Assembly: GCA_016720465.1 (NCBI GenBank)
Contig: JADKKO010000004.1
Span: forward strand, 1,054,001 to 1,118,000
Direction of reading: 5' to 3'
Length of the DNA: 64,000 nucleotides
DNA from: Holophagaceae bacterium
Lineage (GTDB): Bacteria; Acidobacteriota; Holophagae; Holophagales; Holophagaceae
This document shows, in pieces, positions 8,073 to 15,534 of this stretch. A program made the translations under genes and the position numbers. A model generated the notes under the pieces. It worked only from the letters and a program-made list of their open reading frames with translations. It ran no database searches and was not told the DNA's origin. Each line of letters begins with the position of its first letter. Position 1 is the first letter of the stretch.

Positions 8073-8582
8073 ATGTTCCGCCACCTCGCCGATTTCAAGA
8101 CCATTTGGGCGCATGAAGTGGAGCACACCCTGCACGTGTTGGAGGCGATTCCCGATGCCGCTTCGCACCAGGCCGTCGCGCCCGAGCACCGGGATCTGCG
8201 GCGCATCGCGTGGCACCTGGTGGAGACCTGCGTGGAGATGCCCGGCAACATGGGCCTGAAAATCGAGGGATTCGCGGGCGAACCCTTCAAGACCCATCCG
8301 CCCGCCACCATGAAGGAGATCCGGGACACCTACGCGGCGGTCTCCGGGTCGGTCCAGGCCGAAGTGGCGAAGCTCAATGACATGGCCCTGGCCATGGACT
8401 ACCCCTTCTACGGCATGACCTGGACCGGGGCGCTCGGGCTCTTCGTGCTGGTGACGCACCAGAGCCACCACCGCGGCCAGATGACCGTGCTCATGCGCCA
8501 GGCCGGCCTGAAGGTGCCCGGCACCTACGGCCCCGCCAAGGAGGAATGGGGCGCCTTCGGCATGGAGACGCCGGTGGTTTAG
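8073..8582 (+). CDS. DinB-like helical bundle protein
   Basis: A 169-residue protein with the DinB/YfiT four-helix bundle pattern. The metal-binding His residues are visible in RRIAWHLVET (about residue 50) and in the later THQSHHRGQM helix. Members are thiol S-transferases or metal-dependent hydrolases of unknown substrate. It follows the TorD gene by 50 bases with its own ribosome binding site (TGGAGG). Its end overlaps the end of the converging helix-hairpin-helix gene by four bases. Confidence 0.8.
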   Translation: MFRHLADFKTIWAHEVEHTLHVLEAIPDAASHQAVAPEHRDLRRIAWHLVETCVEMPGNMGLKIEGFAGEPFKTHPPATMKEIRDTYAAVSGSVQAEVAKLNDMALAMDYPFYGMTWTGALGLFVLVTHQSHHRGQMTVLMRQAGLKVPGTYGPAKEEWGAFGMETPVV

Positions 8583-8974
8583 CGCTTCGGAAGGTTCTGC
8601 CTGGCGTAGATGCGCTTCTTGATGCTGTCGTAGAGCCCCGCGGTGATGATGTCGTGGGTGACCAGATGGGCTTTGCTCTTGTAGGGACGCCCGGCGATGA
8701 TCTTGTCCGCATAGGCATCGGTGATGCCGGGAACGGTCTTCAATTCGTCCTTGGAGGCATGGTTGATGTCCACTGGGGCCACTTTCGGCGTTTTGGCCTT
8801 TTCAGCTTTCAGGGCCTTGGACCTGGCCTTGGATTGGGCCGCGATCAAGGGGTCCACCGCGGACTTGCCGGCCGCGGATGTCTTTCCTGGGGCCGTTGGT
8901 TTTGCCTGAGCCGCCCAGCCCAAGGCGGGAATGCCAAGGATGAGTGCGGCAGCAAGGGTCAGCTTGAGGGGCAT
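8579..8974 (-). CDS. Exported helix-hairpin-helix protein, copy 1
   Basis: A 131-residue protein with a signal peptide (LTLAAALILGIPALGWAAQA), a Lys/Ala-rich linker, and a C-terminal ComEA-like helix-hairpin-helix domain (VDINHASKDELKTVPGITDA). The ATG at 8974 has GGAG ten bases upstream and is chosen over the longer frame. HhH domains bind DNA non-specifically; exported ones take part in DNA uptake or binding of extracellular DNA. It lies downstream of a decaheme cytochrome gene beyond a terminator, and the same arrangement is repeated at 15075-15410. Confidence 0.85.
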   Translation of the reverse strand: MPLKLTLAAALILGIPALGWAAQAKPTAPGKTSAAGKSAVDPLIAAQSKARSKALKAEKAKTPKVAPVDINHASKDELKTVPGITDAYADKIIAGRPYKSKAHLVTHDIITAGLYDSIKKRIYARQNLPKR

Positions 8975-9072
8975 GCAGGGCTCCATAGTTCGATGGCCCA
9001 AGGTTAACAGCGGCGTTCCAGGCCACGGAAACGGCCGGCCCCCGATATCCGCGGGGTTCTGGCAGGGGCAGG

Positions 9073-9103
9073 AAAAAGCCCGGATGCTGGATCGCATCCG
9101 GGC
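9073..9103 (-). terminator. Rho-independent terminator after decaheme gene 1
   Basis: A perfect 10-bp stem (GCCCGGATGC at 9078-9087 pairing with GCATCCGGGC at 9094-9103) and a 6-base loop are followed on the minus strand by TTTTT (9077-9073). It lies 59 bases downstream of the decaheme cytochrome stop codon and separates that operon from the helix-hairpin-helix gene. Confidence 0.9.
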
Positions 9104-9161
9104 CATCAAGCCGTTGATTCAGGTCATGCCCGGGCCAGGCAGGCTGGGCACGGTGGTTCCG

Positions 9162-11906
9162 CTACTTGAAGGTCATGTGGACCTTGGCCACGTCCGCGAT
9201 CTTGCCGGAAGAGTGGCAGAGGAAGCACTGCTCGCTGTTGATCAGCTTGCCGCCGGCGGCGGGCGGATTCTGCACGCTGCTGCGGGGCACATAGAATGAC
9301 CCGCCGTTCGCCTTCATGTGGTTGAGGGCCATGGTCGAGTCGTGGCAATTGGAGCAGGCCGCGACGTAGGGCGAGCTCACCAGCGTGGTGTTGGCCGCGG
9401 GCGTGCTGGTGCCGGTGTTGCCGCTGAAGGAGAACCCGCTGCCGTAGACGGCGCCGGCGGTGACAAAGGGCGAATAGTAGGTTCCCGGAATGGGTTCGTT
9501 GCCGGTGAGGACCACGGGCACAGGGTTCGGGATCGTGCCGGTGGCCACGGTGGTCCAGTTGAGGTTGGGCACCTCGGTCACGTTGGCGGAAAGGCCGAAG
9601 TCATAGGACCCGGGCACGTGGCAGGCTTCGCAGTTGTTCAGGATCGCCGGATAGGTGATGGTCCAGAACTTGAGGCCCGCGGAGGATTCCCAGGAGAATT
9701 TGTTCACGCGCTTGCCTGCGCCGTGCAGGGCATGGACGAAGTCCTTGGTGTTCACGCCCCAGCCGCTGTTGACGCGCTGCCCGTTATGGCAGAATTCGCA
9801 GGTCATGGCATCGTTGCGCTGGCCGGCGTGGTAGGTCTTGGCGGTGAAGACGCCAAGCGCGCCGTGGCAGTCATTGCACTTCTGGCTGGTGACGATCGCG
9901 CGGCGGGGAGTCGTGACCTGCGTGGCATTGAAGCCCGCAGGAATGGTGCCGCTGGCCATCTTGGTCACATTGGGGGCGGGGACGCTGAGGCCGCCCTGGC
10001 CGGTGCCTAATGCGCCGGTATATGGAATATACGGGTAGCCGGGAACATTGGTCTGGGTCAGAGGTTGGGTGGTTTTCAGGCCATAGGTGTAGCCGATGCC
10101 TGCCGTGATCATGCCCGCGGTGGGCGGGATGACCGCTTCGGTGAAGGTCAAGGCGTAGTAGCCGCTTCCATCGGGACCTGTGAGCGTGCCTTTGGCCCCT
10201 GCGGCAAGATTCGCACCGGCCATGTCCTTGCCGTCGCCCCGCCAGATGTTCTTCAGGTAGGTGCTGATGCTGGCGTTCCAGTCGGCAGGATAGTCGATGC
10301 CGTCGTAAGGCACGGTGAACACCACATAAATGCTGGGGCCGCCCACGAAGTTGTCCATCAACTCGGACTTGGCGGGATAGGTGTTGAACACCACCGGCGC
10401 GCCGTCCTTGAGGAAGCGGAAGGTGACGACGGGCTTGGTGCCGTTGAAGGTGAGGCTCTTCAGATCCCAGGCCACCTTGCTGGCGCCGGGGGGCAGGTTG
10501 TTGGTGAAGGCCGCCACGTAGGATGCGTTGGTGTTGTTGTTGCCCCCGGCGACATTCCAGACGTTTCCGGGGTCCGGAGTCAGAACGGGCAGGTGGAAGG
10601 TCTTGATGGACGCAGCGTCATGGCACTCGACGCACTGCAGGTCGCTCAGCTGCGGGCCGCCTTCGTTCTGGATTCCATGGCCATTGCCGGTCTGCCAGTC
10701 GACCTGGTCGTGGCAGGCGCCGCAGGCCATGCGGCTGGGCTTGTTGAACCAATTGTCGCCCTGGGGGGTCGACGAGGAAGCGGAATGGCACTTGACGCAG
10801 TTCCGGTGGTCCTGGGGATAGGTGATCTCGTTGGGCAGCACGTTGAAGATGTTGTAGCCGTCCTTCTTGAGTTCCTCGCCCATGTGGAAGCGGTGGATCA
10901 TGTTCGGGAAATTGGCGGCGGCGAAGCCCTGGATCTTGTTCGTGGAGCCCGAGTACCCGGTGCCCGTGGTGGTGGCTTCGGCGTACCCGTATTTGAGCTG
11001 GTCCGTGTGGCAGATCACGCAGAACCTGGGATCGACGCGGTTGGCGCCGTGGAAGGCCAGCTTCGTGTGGCACTTGTTACAGGCGTCCATGGACACCATG
11101 TCCCGGCGCTCGTCGGTGGCGCCGATGGCGGCGCCGGTGGCGGGGATGAAGTCATAGACCAGGTTGATCGCGGTCTTCACATGGACGGCGGGAATGCCGG
11201 AGTTGGATCCGTCAGGCGTGACGGTGCTGGTCCCCGGGGCGTTGCCGCCGATGAAAATGCCCACGCGGTGGGTGAGGTTCGGCTGGTAGCTGACATCTCC
11301 CAGGTCGGCCCTGGATTTGGGCGCGGCATAGCTCAAGCCGTCCAGCATGGACTGGACCTGCGTGAGATCCCACCGGAAGGTGTAGCGGTAGGAGCCGTCG
11401 CCATTGTCCTGCAGGGTCCCATAGTTTTCATAGCTGGCGAGCCTTGGGATGGGCGCGGTATCGGTGGTCTTCGGCGCGGTCAGGACGATGTAGTCCACCC
11501 ACTTGCTGGGACTGCCGTTGGCGCCGGGCACCAGCTTGGCGACGGTGAAGCCGAGGCTCGGGAAGCTGGGGTATTTCGCGCTGGACGCCTGGGAGGTGAA
11601 GCCCAGCCCTTTGATGGGCGTGCCCTTCGCATCCGTCACCTTGAAGCTGACGGTGGAGGCCGTCCCCATGGTCGCGCCGGTGATGCTGCCCTTGAATTCC
11701 AACTGGCCCCACTCGTCGGGCGTCATTTTCGTGGCGTCGAGGGTGTAGGTGGCCCCTGGGCTTCCGTTGTTGCCGTTGCTGCCGTTGGTGCCGTTGGTCC
11801 CGTTCACGCCGTTCTGGCCGGTGGCGCCCCGGCAACCGATGAGCGCGAGGGCGACGATAGCGGTTGCAAGCGCGCCACCCATTCTTTTCAGTGGTTTCAG
11901 TTGCAT
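9162..11906 (-). CDS. OmcA/MtrC-family decaheme c-type cytochrome lipoprotein, copy 1
   Basis: A 914-residue outer-surface cytochrome. The lipobox ALIGC ends the signal peptide. A Gly/Asn/Ser linker of GxN triplets (residues about 29-50) follows, then a beta-rich domain. Ten CXXCH motifs come in two groups: CNKCH, CVICH, CVKCH, CGACH, CVECH at about 274-428, and CNDCH, CEFCH, CEACH, CSNCH, CFLCH at about 675-897. Between and after the groups are split-barrel-like beta segments. This beta/pentaheme/beta/pentaheme layout is that of MtrC/OmcA, which transfers electrons from the outer-membrane conduit to minerals or shuttles. It is the last cytochrome of a five-gene unit that starts at 14553. Confidence 0.93.
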   Translation of the reverse strand: MQLKPLKRMGGALATAIVALALIGCRGATGQNGVNGTNGTNGSNGNNGSPGATYTLDATKMTPDEWGQLEFKGSITGATMGTASTVSFKVTDAKGTPIKGLGFTSQASSAKYPSFPSLGFTVAKLVPGANGSPSKWVDYIVLTAPKTTDTAPIPRLASYENYGTLQDNGDGSYRYTFRWDLTQVQSMLDGLSYAAPKSRADLGDVSYQPNLTHRVGIFIGGNAPGTSTVTPDGSNSGIPAVHVKTAINLVYDFIPATGAAIGATDERRDMVSMDACNKCHTKLAFHGANRVDPRFCVICHTDQLKYGYAEATTTGTGYSGSTNKIQGFAAANFPNMIHRFHMGEELKKDGYNIFNVLPNEITYPQDHRNCVKCHSASSSTPQGDNWFNKPSRMACGACHDQVDWQTGNGHGIQNEGGPQLSDLQCVECHDAASIKTFHLPVLTPDPGNVWNVAGGNNNTNASYVAAFTNNLPPGASKVAWDLKSLTFNGTKPVVTFRFLKDGAPVVFNTYPAKSELMDNFVGGPSIYVVFTVPYDGIDYPADWNASISTYLKNIWRGDGKDMAGANLAAGAKGTLTGPDGSGYYALTFTEAVIPPTAGMITAGIGYTYGLKTTQPLTQTNVPGYPYIPYTGALGTGQGGLSVPAPNVTKMASGTIPAGFNATQVTTPRRAIVTSQKCNDCHGALGVFTAKTYHAGQRNDAMTCEFCHNGQRVNSGWGVNTKDFVHALHGAGKRVNKFSWESSAGLKFWTITYPAILNNCEACHVPGSYDFGLSANVTEVPNLNWTTVATGTIPNPVPVVLTGNEPIPGTYYSPFVTAGAVYGSGFSFSGNTGTSTPAANTTLVSSPYVAACSNCHDSTMALNHMKANGGSFYVPRSSVQNPPAAGGKLINSEQCFLCHSSGKIADVAKVHMTFK

Positions 11907-12031
11907 GCTACATCCTCCTGTTTTGGGTGTTACTGCGGATTGGGTTGAAGTGCGGCGTTTGAATCGATGGAAAAGCGAGCGGGATCAGCAACTTGGACAC
12001 CTCCTCGGGATGGGCGAAAGGCGCATGCCCG

Positions 12032-12661
12032 TCAGTGGATGCTTGTGCCGTGGCACATGGTGTTGTTGAAGCAGCCGGGCGCCGTGCCCGCGGGCGCGGG
12101 AGTGGTCGGCTTGAGCGCGGAATTGGCGCCGTTGGCGTGGCACTTGACGCACTCCGGCGCATTTCCCGCGTAAGTGAACACGTGGTTGGCCAGGGCTTCG
12201 GAGTTCCCTACCCAGGGCTTGTCCGGGTGGGGAGCCTTGGTGTGGCAGGCTTTGCAGGAAGGCGCGGTGCCGGTGGGGTTGTCATAGTTGGATCCGTGGC
12301 ACTTGGCGCAATACGCGAAGCCGGCGGTGGCGGAGGGTGCGAGCTGGGCGCCCAGGCGGCCATGCTTGGCGCCGTCCCCCCAGCCAGGCTGGTGGCTGGG
12401 ACCGTTCGCGTGGCAGGTGAAGCAACTGACGCCGGAAATGCCGCCCGCGGAGGCCTTGTCTGTGGACGAGCCGTGGCAAGTGGCGCATTGGGCGGGATTG
12501 GTGATGTATTCGGCCCAATGGTTCTGGAGCCAGTTGGCGGGATGCTGGCCGGTGGCGGTGTTGAAGCGGGGGGCGTTGGTGCTGCTGCCGCCGCACCCCA
12601 GCAACAGCAGGGCGAAGGCCGAAGCAACGAGGGTGTTGATCACTTGTCTGGCTCTGCTCAT
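12032..12661 (-). CDS. Multiheme cytochrome lipoprotein (five CXXCH plus one CX5CH), copy 1
   Basis: A 209-residue lipoprotein (lipobox LLLGC) with five canonical heme motifs (CATCH, CFTCH, CAKCH, CKACH, CVKCH) and a sixth unusual C-terminal CFNNTMCH, which is CX5CH. Each heme sits in a short module rich in Gly and His. In a porin-cytochrome conduit such a protein would link the barrel-embedded cytochrome with the surface decaheme or with periplasmic donors. The first 52 residues are identical to those of the paralogue at 18268-18891, and the rest differ at many positions. Confidence 0.88.
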   Translation of the reverse strand: MSRARQVINTLVASAFALLLLGCGGSSTNAPRFNTATGQHPANWLQNHWAEYITNPAQCATCHGSSTDKASAGGISGVSCFTCHANGPSHQPGWGDGAKHGRLGAQLAPSATAGFAYCAKCHGSNYDNPTGTAPSCKACHTKAPHPDKPWVGNSEALANHVFTYAGNAPECVKCHANGANSALKPTTPAPAGTAPGCFNNTMCHGTSIH

Positions 12662-12691
12662 CGTGTTCCCCTTTGGCGCATAAACAGATCC

Positions 12692-13165
12692 CTACTTATG
12701 GCAAGTCGCGCATTTGTCGTTGTTGGACCGGCCATGGCACTTGTAGCAACTGCCCGGATCCATCTTTCCGTCCATCCGGTGCAGGATCAGGTAGTTCCCC
12801 CGGTGCGCCAGCACCCGGTCGGGCCGGTCGCCCAGCTTGACGGAGGCCGACATCGAGACCTTCCCGCCGTGGCAATCGGCGCAGAAAGACGGGGCGTGGC
12901 AGGAGGCGCAGGTCGCCGAATCCTGGTTCGCCTGGAAGCGGTGGTTCTTCACGAAGGTCGGAGTGTGATCGAAGGAGTTGTAATTCTTGAGGCCGCCCTT
13001 CATGGCTTCGGTCCCGTGGCAGTCCGAGCACAGGGGCCTTACGCTGGCCTCCACGCCCTCGGGATGGGTGGGGGCGAAGCTCGTCTGGGGCGACAGCAGG
13101 GCGCAGGCCGTCAGGATTCCGAATCCCAGGATGGCCACGCAGAGGAGAAGCGTTTTCCGGATCAT
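12692..13165 (-). CDS. Pentaheme c-type cytochrome lipoprotein, copy 1
   Basis: A 157-residue lipoprotein (lipobox LTAC at residues 18-21) with five heme motifs: CSDCH, CASCH, CADCH, CYKCH and CATCH, the last ending four residues before the stop region. One heme per about 25 residues suggests a compact wire. Its start overlaps the stop of the barrel gene (ATGA, 13162-13165), so the two are translationally coupled, as expected for a cytochrome that sits in or under the barrel. This copy is intact, whereas the copy at 18922-19394 has a frameshift. Confidence 0.9.
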   Translation of the reverse strand: MIRKTLLLCVAILGFGILTACALLSPQTSFAPTHPEGVEASVRPLCSDCHGTEAMKGGLKNYNSFDHTPTFVKNHRFQANQDSATCASCHAPSFCADCHGGKVSMSASVKLGDRPDRVLAHRGNYLILHRMDGKMDPGSCYKCHGRSNNDKCATCHK

Positions 13166-14553
13166 TTACGGCCTCCCTTGCCGGCTGAGGCGAATCGGTA
13201 TTCCACCCGGAGCAGGCCCATGACCTGTTTCTTGAAGAGGGCATCGTCGCCGTAGCTGATGTCCCCCGAGATCTTCAGGTTGGCGGTGGTCTGGTAGCCG
13301 ACCGAACCCACCACCTGGTAGATGGAGCCTTTTCCGCCCAGATTCGGATTGGTCTTGTCGTTGAAGCTGTAGAAGATGCCGTCCAGGCTGGCCGACAGCA
13401 GGCCCTTCTGATACATGGCCCAGGCGCGCAGTTCCTGGTGGGACAGGCCGTAGGTGGGGACGTGGGTGCCGGTCAAGGGCGCGTCGTCGGCGTCCACGCG
13501 GTGGTATCCGAACCCGGACAGGAGTTTCCATTTGCTGACGTTCCAGCGGACGTCGGCGCCGAAGCGGTTGGCGTCCCCGTAGGACTCGCGGTGGGTGTTG
13601 CGGAAGTCGGCGACCACTTCGATGGAGGAAGGGGAGCCCCAGGCCACGCTGCCTCCGAACGAACGGAATTTGTCCTTTTCGTCCTGGCGGAACAGCGACT
13701 TGAGGTTGCTGCCCGCGAAATAGGCGTAGAAGTTCCGCTCGGTGAAGGTGCCGGCCACGGAGACCGAATCGGCGACTTTCACCGACAGGGTGTAATCGTG
13801 TTCCGCGATCTTGGAGGGTTTCTCGGCCAGGGTCGCGGGCGTGTCCGCGTGCGAGGCGAGGTCGAAGAGGGTGCGTCCGCTGAAGTCGACGGCTGAATGG
13901 GGCGACAGCTTGAAATCGATGCCCAGTTGTTTCCGGGAGTAGTCCACGGGGGATGGGATCGGCAGGTCCTTGGCGGCGGTGGAGCCGTCCTGGAGGTAGG
14001 AGAGGCCGATCTCGCCGGCCTTCGGGATCCTCAAGGAGAGGCGCGTGCCGAAGATCACGTCGTGCTGGAAGTCGTAGTCCTGTTTCGCATCGGGATCCAG
14101 GAAGCTCGCGAAGCGGACGGGCCGTCCGCCGAAAGCCGAGATGGCGAAGCCGCCGCGCAGGTCCGCGCGCGCGCTGACGCCGTCCACATGCTCCATGCCC
14201 CCGCCCTGGCTGACCATGAAGCGTCCGGCCTTGATCTCGGCGTTGGCCTGGGAGAAGCGGTACTGGAGGTACCCGGAGGTGAGGTACCCGCCGGATTTGC
14301 CGTTGGGCGAGGACTGGTCGGCCAGATCGGTCATGCCCCAGCCGTAGATGTGGAGCGACAGGGCGTCGGTTCCCAGCTTGGTGGCGTCGATGCCGAGGTA
14401 CTGGGTCACCGGGGTGTAGGTGTACTTGTCGAAACCCGGAGTCTCCTGCTTCCAGAGCTGGGCCATGGTGGTGCTGTACACGTTCACGTCCTGGGACCAG
14501 CCCGCGGCGGAAACCAGGGTGGCAAGCAGGGCCACATGAATGCATCGCTTCAT
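13162..14553 (-). CDS. Outer-membrane beta-barrel of the porin-cytochrome conduit, copy 1
   Basis: A 463-residue protein with a signal peptide (VALLATLVSAAGWSQ) followed by repeated amphipathic strands with aromatic girdles (YLTSGYLQYRF, IKAGRFMVSQGG, GLLRVEYRFASAG). No heme motif is present. It is shorter than MtrB (about 700 residues), so a different barrel family is likely. It heads an operon whose other members are three multiheme lipoproteins, so it is inferred to be the pore through which a cytochrome spans the outer membrane. The start at 14553 is chosen because it gives a clean signal peptide; a longer frame begins at 14595. It differs from the second copy at only three residues that I can see. 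Confidence 0.75.
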   Translation of the reverse strand: MKRCIHVALLATLVSAAGWSQDVNVYSTTMAQLWKQETPGFDKYTYTPVTQYLGIDATKLGTDALSLHIYGWGMTDLADQSSPNGKSGGYLTSGYLQYRFSQANAEIKAGRFMVSQGGGMEHVDGVSARADLRGGFAISAFGGRPVRFASFLDPDAKQDYDFQHDVIFGTRLSLRIPKAGEIGLSYLQDGSTAAKDLPIPSPVDYSRKQLGIDFKLSPHSAVDFSGRTLFDLASHADTPATLAEKPSKIAEHDYTLSVKVADSVSVAGTFTERNFYAYFAGSNLKSLFRQDEKDKFRSFGGSVAWGSPSSIEVVADFRNTHRESYGDANRFGADVRWNVSKWKLLSGFGYHRVDADDAPLTGTHVPTYGLSHQELRAWAMYQKGLLSASLDGIFYSFNDKTNPNLGGKGSIYQVVGSVGYQTTANLKISGDISYGDDALFKKQVMGLLRVEYRFASAGKGGRK

Positions 14554-14660
14554 GGCTCGCCTCCGCCCGCGATCCGCACAAGCGGCGCGGTCCACATGAC
14601 CAGGGATCGCTTTCGCATGCCTAACCTCCTATCGGGACGCTGAGTGATGACGGCATTGCA

Positions 14661-15074
14661 TGTTCAGACACCGGAGTATTGCCCAATTGCCCGGGATAAT
14701 GCTGTGACATTGATCAACTGTTGATGAGACCACAAGCCGGCCCATGCGGAAACCCTGTTGCTGGCTGGTCCGGCCATGACGCCCCTTGCGCCGCGGGCCT
14801 GGGAGGGCCCGTGGCCCCCGTCCTGTGGATGCCGGCTGTCAGCCACTGTGGAGTACCCGGCCAGGGATTTCGGGGCCGCCGGAACGACACGTCGACCCCA
14901 GATCCATGGGGCAAAAGAGCATGGCGATGTGACGAAATCCACACTCCATCCCAGGCATCGGTCGCCTGAAACTCATGAGCTCCTACAAGATGGATCCTGG
15001 TTTCATGCGCGGGTGAGCTGCGCCCAGGGCGGTCCGAGCCGCGTGGAGCCTTTCCGGTAACTGGGAATCGCGGG
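14661..15074. other. Intergenic region upstream of conduit unit 1
   Basis: These 414 bases hold no gene that I can support. They contain the CRP/FNR-like site at 14703-14718 for the downstream (minus-strand) barrel operon. The remainder, up to the stop of the helix-hairpin-helix gene of the other unit, shows no clear repeat or terminator. Confidence 0.5.
14703..14718 (-). promoter_or_regulatory. CRP/FNR-like operator upstream of conduit unit 1
   Basis: TGTGA-CATTGA-TCAAC fits the TGA-N6-TCA core of CRP/FNR-family sites, with one perfect TGTGA half. It lies 150 bases upstream of the barrel start codon at 14553. The second unit has TGTGA-CTTCAG-TCAAC at the same distance even though the surrounding bases differ, which argues for selection on the site. 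Confidence 0.6.
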
Positions 15075-15410
15075 CTATTGCCTGGCGATGATGCGCTTCT
15101 TGATGGCGTTGTACTGTTCGATGTTCAGGATTTTACGGGTGACCAGGCGGGCCTTGGAAAGGTAGGGACGCCCGGCGATGATCCGGTCGGCCTGTGGATC
15201 CTGGATGCCCGGGAGAGACTTCAGTTCCTCCTTGGTGGCGCGGTTGATGTCCACCAGAGCTGCTTTGGCTGTGGCCTTGGCACGGTGGGCCGGGGCGGGT
15301 TCGCGGGTGGCCGCCGGGGCGGATTTCGGCTTGGCCTGGGCGTCCAGGCTGAAGCATGCAGTGGCGAGGAGGGCCGTGGCCAGAAGCAGGCGGAGGGAAG
15401 GAAAAGTCAT
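15075..15410 (-). CDS. Exported helix-hairpin-helix protein, copy 2
   Basis: A 111-residue paralogue of the protein at 8579-8974: signal peptide (LLLATALLATACFSLDAQA), a Pro/Ala/Lys linker, and a ComEA-like helix-hairpin-helix domain (VDINRATKEELKSLPGIQDP) ending in NAIKKRIIARQ. GGAG lies nine bases upstream of the ATG at 15410. It again lies immediately downstream of a decaheme cytochrome gene and a terminator. Its retention in both duplicated units implies a role connected with the cytochromes, such as binding extracellular DNA, although no direct evidence is in the sequence. Confidence 0.85.
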   Translation of the reverse strand: MTFPSLRLLLATALLATACFSLDAQAKPKSAPAATREPAPAHRAKATAKAALVDINRATKEELKSLPGIQDPQADRIIAGRPYLSKARLVTRKILNIEQYNAIKKRIIARQ

Positions 15411-15458
15411 GGAGCGGCTCCGGGGAAAGGTTGGATGAATCTGCACTCTATACGAAAC

Positions 15459-15486
15459 AACCCGGATGCGGTGGCGCATCCGGGTT
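15459..15486 (-). terminator. Terminator-like hairpin after decaheme gene 2
   Basis: A perfect 12-bp stem, AACCCGGATGCG (15459-15470) with CGCATCCGGGTT (15475-15486), and a GTGG loop. On the minus strand it is followed by GTTTCG, a weak T-rich tail. It occupies the same place as the terminator at 9073-9103 and shares the CCCGGATGC stem core, so the two are homologous. Confidence 0.75.
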
Positions 15487-15534
15487 GCTCATTCTGGAAG
15501 GGGCCGGGTGGAATCCCGGATTCCCTGTTAGACG

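Larger units (their letters stand above)
12506..14660. repeat. Near-identical duplicated block, copy 1 (partner 18736-20889)
   Basis: About 2155 bases match the block at 18736-20889 in direct orientation, offset 6230 then 6229 bases. I could spot roughly 20 substitutions and one deletion. It covers the first 52 codons of the multiheme lipoprotein gene, all of the pentaheme and barrel genes, and about 100 bases of leader. Similarity drops abruptly at both ends, although the flanking genes are also paralogous. Confidence 0.95.

Noticed and set aside
10065..11948. A 627-residue plus-strand frame across decaheme gene 1
   Set aside because: Antisense shadow of the decaheme cytochrome; no ribosome binding site and no recognisable domain.
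13162..14553. Naming the barrel MtrB or PioB
   Set aside because: It is about 460 residues rather than about 700, and I see no MtrB-specific motif; only a generic barrel call is supported.
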